Source of the DNA: Flavobacterium praedii
GTDB lineage: Bacteria > Bacteroidota > Bacteroidia > Flavobacteriales > Flavobacteriaceae
Reading direction: 5' to 3'
DNA length: 64,000 nt
NCBI RefSeq assembly: GCF_026810365.1
Contig: NZ_CP113948.1
Span: 2,691,001-2,755,000 of the forward strand
Positions 1-9,626 of this stretch are shown piece by piece. The translations under genes were made by a program, and so were the position numbers. Every line of letters starts with the position of its first letter. Positions within the stretch are counted from its first letter, which is position 1. Under the pieces are notes generated by a model that was not told the origin of the DNA, made no database searches, and was given only the letters and a program-made list of their open reading frames with translations.

Positions 1-372
1 AATTTTCAATTGCTCATAGGTTTTGGATAATGCTTGTAAAACAGAAAGAGAAGGAGTCGATGTATTTGCTTTTTTGGATACATTGGCTACAAATTTCTTC
101 TCAGCTCTCATAACTTGTCCATTCTTTATAGAAAAAGCGGAAACTAATCTAAAAACTTCAATGCCATTATATCTTTGAACTACATAACAACTGGTGATTG
201 TCGAATTTGATGTAGTTCCTTCACTTTCTATAAACCAATCACTAACATCTTTTGCAGATAAACCAGACTTAGCTGAATTAGAATTTAAATATTTTTGAAT
301 TATTTCTTTATTGGATTGAGAAAACACAAGAAAAGGAATTAAAGAAAAGAGTAAAAGAGTAATTTTTTTCAT
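1..372 (-). CDS. Exported M36-type metallopeptidase, N-terminal fragment (runs off the window)
   Basis: Only the first 124 codons are inside the window. The protein opens with a signal peptide (MKKITLLLFSLIPFLVFSQ) and continues into a stretch ending in VVQRYNGIEVFR, which resembles the FTP (fungalysin/thermolysin propeptide) domain. In Flavobacteria such a start is usually the pro-region of a secreted M36 fungalysin-like peptidase, often T9SS-exported. The catalytic HExxH region would lie beyond base 1, so the peptidase assignment is an inference from the propeptide alone; another FTP-bearing protein is possible. The start codon is the ATG at 372, placed directly before a typical lysine-rich signal peptide. 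Confidence 0.6.
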   Translation of the reverse strand, partial: MKKITLLLFSLIPFLVFSQSNKEIIQKYLNSNSAKSGLSAKDVSDWFIESEGTTSNSTITSCYVVQRYNGIEVFRLVSAFSIKNGQVMRAEKKFVANVSKKANTSTPSLSVLQALSKTYEQLKI

Positions 373-466
373 AAATTAATTAAGTTTATTCAAATATTAG
401 TTATTACGTACAAACTTGAACATTTTTTACAATATTAAAACTTTTACTTCTTTTAAAGTTAATAAT

Positions 467-1810
467 TTAACTTTTTCCTGCTGTAATTGTTTTATAAAAC
501 AACAAAGCATTCCCATCTGTAAGCATCGATACAAAATGACAGATATGAAGTAATCTTTCATAAAGATTTTCTTTCTCTAAATGATGCTTTTCAGGTAACA
601 TTTTCAAAATTAAACCATCATAATTAGACATACTTCCTTCGTATTTATTATTAAAAGCAGTAATGAATTTATCTAATATGGTTTGAATAATTTGATACCC
701 CACAATTTCCTTCTCCACCACTTCACGACTTTGATAGATATTTTTGACACTAATCTTAATAATATCGTCCATTTGAGCTTTGTACTTGCTTTTATCCGTT
801 AAAGCAAAAGGAAACTTTCCTTGTAAAATCAATTCCTCATTTTCGATAAAAACTTTGACGGCATCATTGATTAAACTCCCGATTGCCAGCGCTCGCAAAT
901 AACTGATTCTGTCCTCTTTGGTTTCTAAAGTTTTGTATTTTGAAGTATCTATACTGTCTTTCACCAATTTAATTAAATACTCCAAAGCAAAATCTTCGGA
1001 GACCAATCCTAAATTGATTCCGTCTTCAAAATCAATTATGGTGTAACAAATGTCATCGGCAGCTTCAACCAAATAAGCGAGTGGATGTCTTTCGAAACCA
1101 ATATCGTTTCCTGTTTTATTGGCAATCATGCCCATATCAGTTGCGACTTCCTGAAAGAAAACTTTATCCGTTTGAAAAAAACCATATTTTTTATCTGCGA
1201 TATTTTGAGTTGGTTTTTTGGGCAAACTTTCTTTTGGGTATTTCATAAAAGCCCCCAGAGTGGCGTAAGAAAGTCTGACTCCCCCTTCCACACCGGGACG
1301 TGAACTATTTAAAACCGAAAATCCATTGGCATTACCCTCAAAATCAATTAAATCTTGCCATTCTTTGGCTGATAATTGATCCTTGTATTTTGAACCTTTT
1401 CCTATCGAAAAATATTCTCCAATGGCTTTTTCACCCGAATGCCCAAAAGGAGGGTTTCCTATATCATGCGCCAAAGAGGCGGCGGCTACGATCGCACCAA
1501 AATCATTCATTTGGTATCCATGAACTTCCTGCAAATACGGATATTTCTCCAATATTTTTTTACCAACCAATCGTCCCAAGGAACGCCCAACAACGGAAAC
1601 TTCCAAACTGTGCGTTAAACGAGTGTGTACAAAATCGGTTTTGGAAAGCGGAATTACTTGTGTTTTGTCCTGCAAACTTCTAAAAGCGGAGGAAAATATG
1701 ATTCGGTCATAATCGACTTCAAAGCCCAAACGGGTTTCGTCCTGCTCGATTCTTAATCTTTTGCCTGTGTCTCCTTGTCTTTTTAGTGATAATAGTTGTT
1801 CCCAGTTCAT
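467..1810 (-). CDS. dgt: Deoxyguanosinetriphosphate triphosphohydrolase (dGTPase)
   Basis: This 447-residue cytosolic HD-domain enzyme hydrolyses dGTP (or other dNTPs) to the nucleoside and triphosphate, controlling dNTP pools. The HD-type metal-binding signature is complete: HTRLTHSLEV at about residues 62-71 and AHDIGNPPFGHSGE at about 114-127, with the HD pair at 115-116. Length and the N-terminal RSLQDKTQV segment fit the dGTPase family. It is transcribed alone, away from the RDD gene. A short inverted repeat (TCTCGA/TCGAGA near 1830-1850) lies in its leader, role unknown. It shares a neighbourhood with nrdA/nrdB, also dNTP metabolism, but about 3 kb apart. Confidence 0.93.
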   Translation of the reverse strand: MNWEQLLSLKRQGDTGKRLRIEQDETRLGFEVDYDRIIFSSAFRSLQDKTQVIPLSKTDFVHTRLTHSLEVSVVGRSLGRLVGKKILEKYPYLQEVHGYQMNDFGAIVAAASLAHDIGNPPFGHSGEKAIGEYFSIGKGSKYKDQLSAKEWQDLIDFEGNANGFSVLNSSRPGVEGGVRLSYATLGAFMKYPKESLPKKPTQNIADKKYGFFQTDKVFFQEVATDMGMIANKTGNDIGFERHPLAYLVEAADDICYTIIDFEDGINLGLVSEDFALEYLIKLVKDSIDTSKYKTLETKEDRISYLRALAIGSLINDAVKVFIENEELILQGKFPFALTDKSKYKAQMDDIIKISVKNIYQSREVVEKEIVGYQIIQTILDKFITAFNNKYEGSMSNYDGLILKMLPEKHHLEKENLYERLLHICHFVSMLTDGNALLFYKTITAGKS

Positions 1811-1904
1811 TCTGATTTTAGATTATAATCTCGAAAATAGTCGAGAATTGATTTTAGAATAGCTCCAAAGATAAAGTAAATATCGAATCTGATTATTCTA
1901 TTAA

Positions 1905-1937
1905 AACAAAAAGCCGCCAAAATTGACCGCTTTTTGA
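1905..1937 (-). terminator. Rho-independent terminator of the RDD gene
   Basis: On the minus strand CAAAAAGC pairs with GCTTTTTG around a 14-base loop, and a T-rich run follows. It lies about 25 bases past the stop codon of the RDD-family gene. Confidence 0.65.
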
Positions 1938-1959
1938 TTACTATTCTATTTTTTACCTA

Positions 1960-2439
1960 TCAAGGCAAAATAATAATTTTCTTTTGTTTTTCAAATTCCT
2001 GTTTTTTTACGACATAGGTTTCCGACATTGAATCATGCCAGCCTCCTGCCTCACCGCCTAAAAAAGAAAAAATCTCAAACGGAATGTATCTACAAAGGGT
2101 TCGTTTCAAAATGCTTTTGTAATTGGGTTTTGAGCCATTTTTCAAAATTACATACGTTTGGGTTAAGAATTTCGCAAGAGAACGAGAGAAATACAGTTCG
2201 GTCAAATAATAATAAAACCCAGCAATGATGGCAAAAGAAATCCCTTTTTCGAACACGCCCATATTGCTAATCCATGCCTTTAGTACACTGCTATTGGCAA
2301 CATCGGCAAATATAGCTATGGTTGCCCCAACACTAATCCAAATCACATATACGAAGACTAAATCAATTAGTAAATTTAAGAAACGCTGCTGTCTTGATGC
2401 TAATAAATCATCTGTAACTGTAAATTTTTTATTTTCCAT
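1960..2439 (-). CDS. RDD family membrane protein
   Basis: The 159-residue protein begins cytosolically with TVTDDLLASRQQRFLNLLIDL, matching the R...D signature of the RDD family. Hydrophobic segments follow at about residues 22-50, 65-85 and 110-130, with CRYIPFEIFSFLG near the third. RDD proteins are small inner-membrane proteins, some implicated in ion transport, but no substrate can be deduced here. The gene is monocistronic, with a terminator after it. Confidence 0.8.
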   Translation of the reverse strand: MENKKFTVTDDLLASRQQRFLNLLIDLVFVYVIWISVGATIAIFADVANSSVLKAWISNMGVFEKGISFAIIAGFYYYLTELYFSRSLAKFLTQTYVILKNGSKPNYKSILKRTLCRYIPFEIFSFLGGEAGGWHDSMSETYVVKKQEFEKQKKIIILP

Positions 2440-2576
2440 GTTTTCCGTTATTTAATACTACAAACAAAACATACTAGAACTATAACTTACTCAAATATAA
2501 GGAATTATTTCTACAATTATGAATTAAGAAACCTCCAATTCTCTTGTTATTTATTAATCAAAAAACTATGATTTTT

Positions 2577-3290
2577 TTAATCTAAAGTCTTTTGTTTTTG
2601 AATCTCTGCCTCAATAATATTATTTTTCACTTCCTTGAGTAAATGATTTTTTGCTTCTGCAAAAGTAATATCATAAATACGAGTCAATTTTTGAAATTCT
2701 ACAGGATATTTGGTAAGCAACTTTGTATAATAGCTATCCAAAACTTCATTGGAAGGAGCTGTAAATTCCAATTGCATTTCAAAACGGCGCACCAAGGCTT
2801 CGTCTATCATCTGGATTTGATTGGTGGCAGCAATTAATACCGAACGATTGGGGAAATTATCTATTAGTTGAATAATCGAGTTCACTACCCGTTTCATCTC
2901 GGAACTGTCTTTGTTATCATAATCCCGAATTTGACCTAAGGAATCAAATTCATCAAAGAATAAAACCGAACTTTCGTATTGCACTTCCTTGAACAATCCT
3001 TCGATATTCTTGGAGGTTTCGCCTAATTTGGAAGAAACAATTCTCGAAAGATTGACTATGATAAGTTTTTTGTCTAGTTTTCTGGCAATGGCTTTGGCCG
3101 TCATGGTTTTACCACAGCCTGTTTTGCCGTGCAACAATATTTTATTAACCACAGGCAGCTCGTATTGCTCCAAAACGCAACGAAATTGGTATTCCTTTAA
3201 AAACTGATTGATTTGCGCTGAAACGACTTCATTGAATACGACATCTTCGAGATGAACAATGCTTCGGTCTGTAAAATATAATAAACTCAA
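2577..3290 (-). CDS. Small AAA-family ATPase
   Basis: The protein is a single AAA+ module of 237 residues. A Walker A motif (HGKTGCGKTMTAKA) lies near residues 54-67, Walker B (VLFFDEFDSLG) near 109-119, sensor 1 (VLIAATNQ) near 150-157, and an arginine-finger-like VRRFEMQLEF after it. This arrangement matches FtsH/Cdc48-type AAA ATPases without any protease domain. The substrate is unknown; a remodelling role is inferred from the fold only. It lies about 30 bases downstream of the toxin gene on the same strand and could be read through from the toxin-antitoxin promoter. Confidence 0.85.
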   Translation of the reverse strand: MSLLYFTDRSIVHLEDVVFNEVVSAQINQFLKEYQFRCVLEQYELPVVNKILLHGKTGCGKTMTAKAIARKLDKKLIIVNLSRIVSSKLGETSKNIEGLFKEVQYESSVLFFDEFDSLGQIRDYDNKDSSEMKRVVNSIIQLIDNFPNRSVLIAATNQIQMIDEALVRRFEMQLEFTAPSNEVLDSYYTKLLTKYPVEFQKLTRIYDITFAEAKNHLLKEVKNNIIEAEIQKQKTLD

Positions 3291-3318
3291 GGGGATTGGA
3301 TTTTAAAAAAATTATTAC

Positions 3319-3618
3319 TCAAAACCCTAGCCTTTTAGACCAGTTTTTAGGAGAGCGGGAGGTATGAAAAACACCAATACCAATAATTTCATTTTTTTCA
3401 AACTTATAATGTATTCCATAAGGGAATCTTGTAATAAATCTAACTTTTATATTTTTATACTTTTTTTGAAATGATTCTGGATTTCTTAAAACAGTATCAA
3501 TTCCAGCTTCCAAGCAAAGTTCAAAATCATAGGAAAGCCCTATTCTCTGCTCTTCATACCAAAGAACAATATCTTCAACATCAAATAACGCTTCTTTTAC
3601 GAAATGAATTTTATACAC
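3319..3618 (-). CDS. RelE/ParE superfamily toxin
   Basis: The 99-residue protein MYKIHFVKEALFDVEDIVLW... shows the ParE/RelE fold pattern: an N-terminal beta strand, a helix pair carrying WYEEQRIGLSYDF, then RFITRFPYGIHYKFE, and a basic tail (RSPKNWSKR). It belongs to a type II module with the antitoxin just upstream. It starts with GTG, which shares its first G with the antitoxin TAG stop (TAGTG), so the two genes are translationally coupled. ParE members poison gyrase and RelE members cleave mRNA; the sequence alone does not decide which applies. Confidence 0.85.
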   Translation of the reverse strand: MYKIHFVKEALFDVEDIVLWYEEQRIGLSYDFELCLEAGIDTVLRNPESFQKKYKNIKVRFITRFPYGIHYKFEKNEIIGIGVFHTSRSPKNWSKRLGF

Positions 3619-3824
3619 TATCGAATAGATTTTAAATGACTTTTAACCTCATCCCATGTATATAATTCGGTTTTCCCTTCTTCTAAATTTTTAATTCTAA
3701 TATCTAATTCTCTTTTCACATCATCAGAAATTTCTAAATCATTTTTAGAAACACTGTCCCACAATTGCTCAGCTAGAACAATTTTTTCTGCATTGCTGTA
3801 TTTAGATAAATTTTTAATTTCCAT
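3618..3824 (-). CDS. Antitoxin, addiction-module component (TIGR02574-like)
   Basis: This 68-residue acidic protein contains SNAEKIVLAEQLWDSVSKN, the conserved helix of the small addiction-module antitoxins that accompany ParE-type toxins, and ends with LEEGKTELYTWDEVKSHL, the toxin-binding tail. It is the first gene of the pair and overlaps the toxin start by one base. Autoregulation by the complex is typical of the family but no operator was identified. Confidence 0.85.
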   Translation of the reverse strand: MEIKNLSKYSNAEKIVLAEQLWDSVSKNDLEISDDVKRELDIRIKNLEEGKTELYTWDEVKSHLKSIR

Positions 3825-3887
3825 AATCCCTTTTATTAGTATTGAATACTACAAATTTACACAAATTTAATTATGAAAACGAAAGTG

Positions 3888-3976
3888 TTTTAGCCCCGAT
3901 TGAAGTGAAAATCCTTTTATCTCGTTTCTTTAACGAGATAAAAGATTGAAACGGAAAGCGGGATTAGCTCCTAAAA
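3888..3976. repeat. Palindromic intergenic element with perfect 13-bp core stem
   Basis: The core CTTTTATCTCGTT (3914-3926) pairs with AACGAGATAAAAG (3932-3944) around a 5-base loop. The flanks are also partly complementary: TTTTAGCCCCG at the left end against AGCGGGATTAGCTCC at the right. It lies between the antitoxin start and the nrdA terminator. I recognise this layout (AGCCCCGAT...GAAG ... GCGGGA...AGCTCC) as a dispersed intergenic repeat type of Flavobacterium genomes, but only one copy is in the window. Confidence 0.55.
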
Positions 3977-3977
3977 T

Positions 3978-4007
3978 AAAAACAGCTACCATTACGATAG
4001 CTGTTTC
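3978..4007 (-). terminator. Terminator of nrdBA
   Basis: On the minus strand AAACAGCTA and TAGCTGTTT form a 9-bp stem followed by TTTTTATTTT. It sits about 35 bases past the nrdA stop codon. Confidence 0.75.
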
Positions 4008-4040
4008 TCTTAATTCTTTATTCTTTAATCTATTTTCTGC

Positions 4041-6422
4041 TTATGAACCACACATTTCACAATCTTCTGGATCTCCGGATTGAGCTTTGAGCAACATTGC
4101 TTTGAAATCCTCAACATCTATTGACTCTGTTATTGGAAGGTCCTCTTGTTTTTTATCGTTATTTAAGGTAAACTTGATTGCATCAACTGCTGCTTTTGTT
4201 CTCAAATAATACATTCCGGTTTTCAAACCAGATTGCCAAGCGTAGAAGTGCATTGAAGTCAATTTTGAATAATTGGCATCTTGCATAAACAAGTTCAATG
4301 ATTGTGATTGATCCACAAAATACCCTCTTTGACGAGACATATCGATGATGTCTTTCATGGACATTTCCCAAACGGTTTTGTACAATTCTTTTATGTCTTG
4401 CGGAATCACATCGATGTTTTGAACCGATCCGTTGTGACGCATGATTTCTTGTTTCAAGTTGTCATTCCACAACCCTAGTCTTACTAAATCATGCAATAAA
4501 TGCTTGTTCACCACGATAAATTCACCAGACAATACACGTCTTGTATAAATATTGGAAGTATATGGTTCGAATGCTTCGTTGTTACCCAAAATTTGAGAAG
4601 TCGAAGCCGTTGGCATTGGAGCAACCAATAACGAGTTACGCACTCCATTTTTCACCACTTCTTTTCTAAGTGAGGCCCAGTCCCATCTTCCTGATAATTC
4701 TTCGTCTTTCATTCCCCACAAATTGTGTTGGAATTCTCCGTTTGACATTGGAGAACCTTTGAAAGTAGAATAAGGACCTTCTTCAATTGCCATTTCCATA
4801 GAAGCGGTACAAGCTGCAAAGTAAAGGGTTTCGAATATTTCTTGGTTTAATTTTTTGGCTTCATCCGATGTAAAAGGCAAACGCAACATAATGAATGCAT
4901 CTGCTAGTCCTTGCACACCAAGACCAATTGGTCTGTGACGCATATTGGAATTTTCGGCTTCTTTTACAGGATAATAATTTCGGTCAATTACTCGGTTTAA
5001 GTTACGGGTTACACGTTTGGTAACATCATACAATAATTGATGGTTAAAAGCTCCATTCTCTACAAACATTGGCAAAGAGATAGAAGCCAAATTACAAACA
5101 GCCACCTCATCACTTGATGTGAATTCCATAATTTCGGTACACAAATTCGAAGAACGAATCGTACCTAGATTTTTTTGGTTTGATTTTCTATTGGCTGCAT
5201 CTTTGTACAACATATAAGGAGTACCCGTCTCAATTTGAGATTCCAGGATTTTCTCCCATAACTCACGTGCTTTGATAGTTTTTCTACCTTTTCCTCTAAA
5301 TTCATAATCCGTGTACATGGCTTCGAATTCTTCACCATATACATCATACAAACCAGGACATTCGTTAGGACACATTAAAGTCCAAGTCGAATCTTCCTGA
5401 ACGCGTTTCATGAACAAATCGGATGTCCACATGGCGAAGAACAAATCTCTGGCACGCATTTCCTCTTTTCCAGTATTCTTTTTTAGATCTAAAAATTCAA
5501 AAATATCGGCATGCCAAGTTTCGATATAAATAGCAAAACTTCCTTTGCGTTTTCCACCGCCTTGATCTACGTAACGAGCAGTATCATTAAATACCCTCAA
5601 CATTGGAACGATACCATTTGAAGTTCCGTTTGTACCACGAATATATGAACCTGTAGCACGAACATTATGAATAGAAAGCCCTACTCCACCTGCAGATTGC
5701 GAAATTTTAGCTGTTTGTTTCAACGTATCATAAATTCCATCAATACTATCGTCTTGCATAGCCAAAAGGAAACAAGATGACATTTGAGGTTTAGGCGTAC
5801 CCGCATTAAACAAAGTCGGTGTTGCATGTGTAAAGAACTTTTTAGACATTAAATCGTATGTTTCCAATACCGATTCTAAATCTCCAAGGTGTATCCCTAC
5901 TGAAACTCGCATCAACATATGTTGTGGACGCTCTACAATTTTACCGTTTATTTTTAATAAATACGAACGTTCTAATGTTTTAAAACCAAAATAATCGTAA
6001 TTAAAATCTCTATTATAAATAATGTGCGAATCCAAAAATTCAGCATTTTCCATAATCACTTTATGCACCTCTTCGGCCAATAAAGGTGATTCTTGGTTGG
6101 TTCTTGGATTGATGTAATGAAACATTTCATTCATCGTTTCTGAGAACGATTTTTTAGTATTTGAATGTAGATTTGATATTGCAATACGAGCAGCCAATTG
6201 CGCATAATCAGGATGGGCAATGGTCATTGAAGCAGCAGTTTCGGCAGCAAGATTGTCAAGTTCGGATGTAGAAACCCCATCATACAAGCCCTCAATAACG
6301 CGCATCGCAACTTTTACTGGATCTACCAAATCATTCAAACCATAGCAAAGTTTTTTAATTCTTTCAGTAATTTTATCAAACATTACAGGTTCTTTGTGGC
6401 CGTCTCTTTTTACTACATACAT
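4041..6422 (-). CDS. nrdA: Class Ia ribonucleoside-diphosphate reductase, alpha (catalytic) subunit
   Basis: NrdA reduces ribonucleoside diphosphates to deoxy forms using a thiyl radical delivered from NrdB. Visible parts are an N-terminal ATP-cone ([22 protein letters not shown]), the redox cysteine in [13 protein letters not shown], the active-site NLCTEI and VCNLASISL segments, and the C-terminal swinging-arm pair in DCEMCGS. I place the start at the ATG at 6422, because family members begin with MYVVKRDG; the frame stays open to an ATG at 6485 that would add 21 atypical residues. It is the second gene behind nrdB, separated by about 290 bases containing a strong hairpin. Confidence 0.95.
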   Translation of the reverse strand: MYVVKRDGHKEPVMFDKITERIKKLCYGLNDLVDPVKVAMRVIEGLYDGVSTSELDNLAAETAASMTIAHPDYAQLAARIAISNLHSNTKKSFSETMNEMFHYINPRTNQESPLLAEEVHKVIMENAEFLDSHIIYNRDFNYDYFGFKTLERSYLLKINGKIVERPQHMLMRVSVGIHLGDLESVLETYDLMSKKFFTHATPTLFNAGTPKPQMSSCFLLAMQDDSIDGIYDTLKQTAKISQSAGGVGLSIHNVRATGSYIRGTNGTSNGIVPMLRVFNDTARYVDQGGGKRKGSFAIYIETWHADIFEFLDLKKNTGKEEMRARDLFFAMWTSDLFMKRVQEDSTWTLMCPNECPGLYDVYGEEFEAMYTDYEFRGKGRKTIKARELWEKILESQIETGTPYMLYKDAANRKSNQKNLGTIRSSNLCTEIMEFTSSDEVAVCNLASISLPMFVENGAFNHQLLYDVTKRVTRNLNRVIDRNYYPVKEAENSNMRHRPIGLGVQGLADAFIMLRLPFTSDEAKKLNQEIFETLYFAACTASMEMAIEEGPYSTFKGSPMSNGEFQHNLWGMKDEELSGRWDWASLRKEVVKNGVRNSLLVAPMPTASTSQILGNNEAFEPYTSNIYTRRVLSGEFIVVNKHLLHDLVRLGLWNDNLKQEIMRHNGSVQNIDVIPQDIKELYKTVWEMSMKDIIDMSRQRGYFVDQSQSLNLFMQDANYSKLTSMHFYAWQSGLKTGMYYLRTKAAVDAIKFTLNNDKKQEDLPITESIDVEDFKAMLLKAQSGDPEDCEMCGS

Positions 6423-6524
6423 ACTTTTACTATTTTTTTTGATTAATGAATTGTGATTTACGAACAGTAGGAATTCATAATTCATTTATTTACTCTTAAG
6501 TTAATGCAATACAAAACCCGATCC

Positions 6525-6557
6525 TTTGTTTCATCGCATAAAATGAGATGAAACAAA
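6525..6557. repeat. Perfect 11-bp hairpin between nrdB and nrdA
   Basis: TTTGTTTCATC (6525-6535) is exactly complementary to GATGAAACAAA (6547-6557) with an 11-base loop. No T-run follows on the minus strand, so it is not a canonical terminator; it could be a processing or regulatory stem in the nrdBA transcript. Confidence 0.6.
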
Positions 6558-6711
6558 ACTCCGATTTTTGTCCTGAAATGGTTCAGGGCAGAATTAACTT
6601 GGTTTTCAGATTTGGGGAATCTTATGAAAACAATTTAATTACAATTACTTTATATTATATTTTTTGGTGTTTTGAAAATGAATTCAAAATAGTTTAACAA
6701 GGTATTATATT

Positions 6712-7689
6712 CTAAAAATCAGCATCGAAACTAATTTTTTGAGAATCACCTTCACTTACTTTAACACCTGCTTTTTGATATTCGGCAACTTTTTTCTCGA
6801 AGAAATTAGTTTTACCTTGAAGAGAAATCATATCCATAAAGTCAAATGGATTGGTAACATTATATTCTCTATCACAACCTAGTTCGACCAACAATCTATC
6901 GGCAACAAATTCTAAATATTGAGTCATTAATCCTGCATTCATTCCAATTAAACTTACTGGAAGCGATTCAGTAATAAATTCTCTTTCGATATTTAAAGCA
7001 TCAACAATGATACTTCTTATTCTTTCTTTTGGAACTTTATTAATCAAATGATGGTTGTGTAAATGTACCGCGAAGTCACAATGAACACCTTCATCACGAG
7101 AAATCAACTCATTAGAGAAAGTTAATCCAGGCATTAATCCTCTTTTTTTCAACCAATAAATAGAACAAAAAGCGCCTGAAAAGAAAATACCTTCAACAGC
7201 TGCAAATGCAATCAGTCTTTCAGCAAATGAATCAGATTCAATCCATTTTAATGCCCAATCTGCTTTTTTTCGAATAGCAGGAAAAACATCTAATGCATTA
7301 AACAGTTCATCTTTTTCAGCCTCATCTTTTACATAAGTATCAATCAAAAGGGAATATGTTTCACTATGAATATTTTCCATCATAATTTGAAACCCATAGA
7401 AAAATTTTGCTTCGGCATATTGTACCTCATTAACAAAATTCTCTGCTAAATTTTCATTAACAATTCCATCTGAAGCCGCAAAAAAAGCAAGAATGTGTTT
7501 TATAAAATAACGCTCATCTTCATTCAATTTATTATTCCAATCATTTAAATCTTGTGATAGATCAATTTCTTCAGCAGTCCAAAAACTAGCTTCCATCATT
7601 TTATACCATTCCCAGATATCGTGATGTTTTATAGGAAAAATCACGAAACGATTTTTATTTTCTTGTAGAATTGGTTCTAATTGTGACAT
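6712..7689 (-). CDS. nrdB: Class Ia ribonucleotide reductase, beta (radical) subunit
   Basis: The 325-residue protein carries the diiron carboxylate ligands expected of Nrd[13 protein letters not shown] (about residue 36), [20 protein letters not shown] (E and H ligands), and [18 protein letters not shown]...[15 protein letters not shown] (E, E and H ligands). It stores the tyrosyl radical used by NrdA in the cytosol. It is the promoter-proximal gene of the nrdB-nrdA pair. The order (beta before alpha) and the long spacer suggest unequal expression of the two subunits, although this is inference. Confidence 0.95.
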   Translation of the reverse strand: MSQLEPILQENKNRFVIFPIKHHDIWEWYKMMEASFWTAEEIDLSQDLNDWNNKLNEDERYFIKHILAFFAASDGIVNENLAENFVNEVQYAEAKFFYGFQIMMENIHSETYSLLIDTYVKDEAEKDELFNALDVFPAIRKKADWALKWIESDSFAERLIAFAAVEGIFFSGAFCSIYWLKKRGLMPGLTFSNELISRDEGVHCDFAVHLHNHHLINKVPKERIRSIIVDALNIEREFITESLPVSLIGMNAGLMTQYLEFVADRLLVELGCDREYNVTNPFDFMDMISLQGKTNFFEKKVAEYQKAGVKVSEGDSQKISFDADF

Positions 7690-7948
7690 TGGATTGTAAT
7701 TATTTTTTTGATTTTTATACTAAATATAAGTGCGAAAAGCGAGTTACAAAGATTGTGAATTAATGCGGTTATAAAAAGTCAAACTTATTCACAATAGCTT
7801 TGAGTTTTTAACAAATAATAAAAATGGGAATATTTTTCATACAAACAACAATGAATTGACTATTAATATGTTATAAGCTTAAAAAAGACCTAAAGTCCCG
7901 TAAAATATGAGTTTTTGAAACAACGAACAGTAAACAGAAGTTTAAAAA

Positions 7949-8521
7949 TTATAAACCATTTTTTAAATCAGTTGCGACTTTTTCGAGTTCCATATACCAG
8001 TCTTCACCAAAGCGACGAATGAGCGCTTCTTTGACAAATTTATAGACAGGAACCTCCAATTCTTGACCCAAAGAACAAGCAGCATCACAAATATCCCATT
8101 TGTCATAATTAACAGCTGCAAATTCGGTAAAATCTTTGACACGAATAGGATATAGATGACAGGAAACTGGTTTTTTCCATTCTATTATACCTTGATTATA
8201 GGCTTGTTCAATTCCGCAAAGAGCGGTTTTACCGTCAAATATAACGTATGCACAATCTTTATTATCTATTAAAGGTGTTTCAAGATCACCATCAGCTCCA
8301 TTTACCCAAGTCCCTTGAGCTTCTATAGCTTCGATTCCTTGTTTTCTCAAAAATGGTTTTACTTTTGGATATATCTCTTCCATTATTTTTGTTTCAGCCA
8401 AACTTAATGGTGCTCCAGCATCGCCATCGACGCAACAAGCCCCTTTGCAAGCTGATAAATTACAAACAAATTCTTTTTCGAGTATATCCTCTGAGACGAT
8501 GGTTTTTCCTAGTTGAAACAT
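7949..8521 (-). CDS. DUF3109 family protein
   Basis: The 190-residue protein has an N-terminal cysteine cluster CNLSACKGACC (about residues 21-31) and later cysteines in DCAYV, ALCGIE, VSCHLYPIRV and DICDAACSLG, the pattern of DUF3109. The arrangement suggests a metal or Fe-S cofactor as in related cysteine-cluster families, but the function is unknown. The start codon is only 4 bases past the last base of a TACCTTTG promoter element, so the mRNA is probably leaderless. Confidence 0.85.
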   Translation of the reverse strand: MFQLGKTIVSEDILEKEFVCNLSACKGACCVDGDAGAPLSLAETKIMEEIYPKVKPFLRKQGIEAIEAQGTWVNGADGDLETPLIDNKDCAYVIFDGKTALCGIEQAYNQGIIEWKKPVSCHLYPIRVKDFTEFAAVNYDKWDICDAACSLGQELEVPVYKFVKEALIRRFGEDWYMELEKVATDLKNGL

Positions 8522-8525
8522 TTTG

Positions 8526-8533
8526 CAAAGGTA
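8526..8533 (-). promoter_or_regulatory. -7 promoter element of the DUF3109 gene
   Basis: TACCTTTG on the minus strand fits the Bacteroidetes consensus TAnnTTTG. It ends 4 bases before the ATG, implying transcription starts at or next to the start codon. Confidence 0.5.
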
Positions 8534-8613
8534 ACCAAAGATTCAAGAAATAAAAAACTCTCCTGAACTTAAGTCCACAAAGCAGACAAATTAACACATT
8601 GCAACAATTTTAC

Positions 8614-9414
8614 TTACATAAATTTATAGTCACTTTTAAGAAAAGTATAAGCACTTTTTTCTAAACTTACACATTTCATAGTAGTCACTTTCCCTTTATT
8701 TTTCAAGTCCGTCATCGTCATATCCATCATCAAGGGTTTATCCTCAGGCTTAAAATACTTGGTAAAGGCATCAGGCATTTTTTGATTTTTTTGGTTTTTA
8801 AATAAATCAGAAAAACTTACTTTAGCATCATTTGTAAAATAAAAAACAATATCAAATTCTTCATTTGTAGCCTGAATTCCTTTGCAATTGTATCCAAGAA
8901 AAGTTTTATTGGGCAAGTTTTTATATGTAAATTTAGTTTTATCACCCTCTTTTTGTGCTATTTCAGAATAATCAGGCATTTTTGAAGCTGAAGCCATCTT
9001 TTCTTTTCCATTTTCGAAACAGGTTACTATAAGTTTATTTTTGGCATCCATAATCAGGAACATATTTTGTTCTTCTCCCTGTCTCATTTTAAAACCAAAA
9101 TAAAAAGCATTAGGCTCTAAATAATAATCAACTACCATAGATTTACCTTCATCACTATTAATTTCCATGCTGTACTTCCAATTAAAAACATAGGAAACAG
9201 GAACTGCTGAAGCATCAATTTTGTTAGCCCCAAGTCCAAACAATTGCCCTTGATTGACTTGATTGTTCGCAAATGAAGTATCAATTTGTTTTTGCACTTT
9301 TTGGTTTACTTTTTTCTGAGCTGCATTTTGAATCTGTTTCCAAATTTGAGCTTGTAAATTACCAAAAGAAAGCAATAGTGCTATAAAAACGAGAATAAAA
9401 CGTATCTTTTTCAT
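8614..9414 (-). CDS. Exported DUF4412 domain protein
   Basis: The protein begins MKKIRFILVFIALLLSFGNLQAQ, a clear signal peptide, followed by a basic Q/K-rich region (IQNAAQKKVNQKVQKQI) and a DUF4412-type domain (VFNWKYSMEINSDEGKSMVVDYYL ... FLGYNCKGIQATNEEFDIVFYFTND). DUF4412 proteins are small periplasmic or lipid-associated proteins with a lipocalin-like appearance; the ligand is unknown. The frame extends nine codons upstream (to 9441) but the ATG at 9414 gives the proper signal peptide. It is monocistronic. Confidence 0.75.
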   Translation of the reverse strand: MKKIRFILVFIALLLSFGNLQAQIWKQIQNAAQKKVNQKVQKQIDTSFANNQVNQGQLFGLGANKIDASAVPVSYVFNWKYSMEINSDEGKSMVVDYYLEPNAFYFGFKMRQGEEQNMFLIMDAKNKLIVTCFENGKEKMASASKMPDYSEIAQKEGDKTKFTYKNLPNKTFLGYNCKGIQATNEEFDIVFYFTNDAKVSFSDLFKNQKNQKMPDAFTKYFKPEDKPLMMDMTMTDLKNKGKVTTMKCVSLEKSAYTFLKSDYKFM

Positions 9415-9574
9415 TTTCAGGACATTTAGAATTATATACAAATTTAATATATGATTTTCAAGTAGTTACACTATTTAACTTTTGATTTTATGCAGCACAA
9501 AAAAAACATAAAACTTAAAATCGATAATTTTATTCATTTAATACAATCAAATCCAAAAATGTAAAAAAATAATG

Positions 9575-9582
9575 TATTTTTG
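9575..9582 (+). promoter_or_regulatory. -7 promoter element for marC-like gene
   Basis: TATTTTTG matches TAnnTTTG and lies 44 bases before the ATG at 9627. No convincing -33 TTTG element is seen. Confidence 0.4.
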
Positions 9583-9626
9583 ATACTAAAAATATATTTT
9601 GACTTATAATAGATAAAAAAAAGACA

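Noticed and set aside
1829..1850. TCTCGA...TCGAGA inverted repeat upstream of dgt as an operator
   Set aside because: A single short palindrome in the leader with no second copy; too weak to call.
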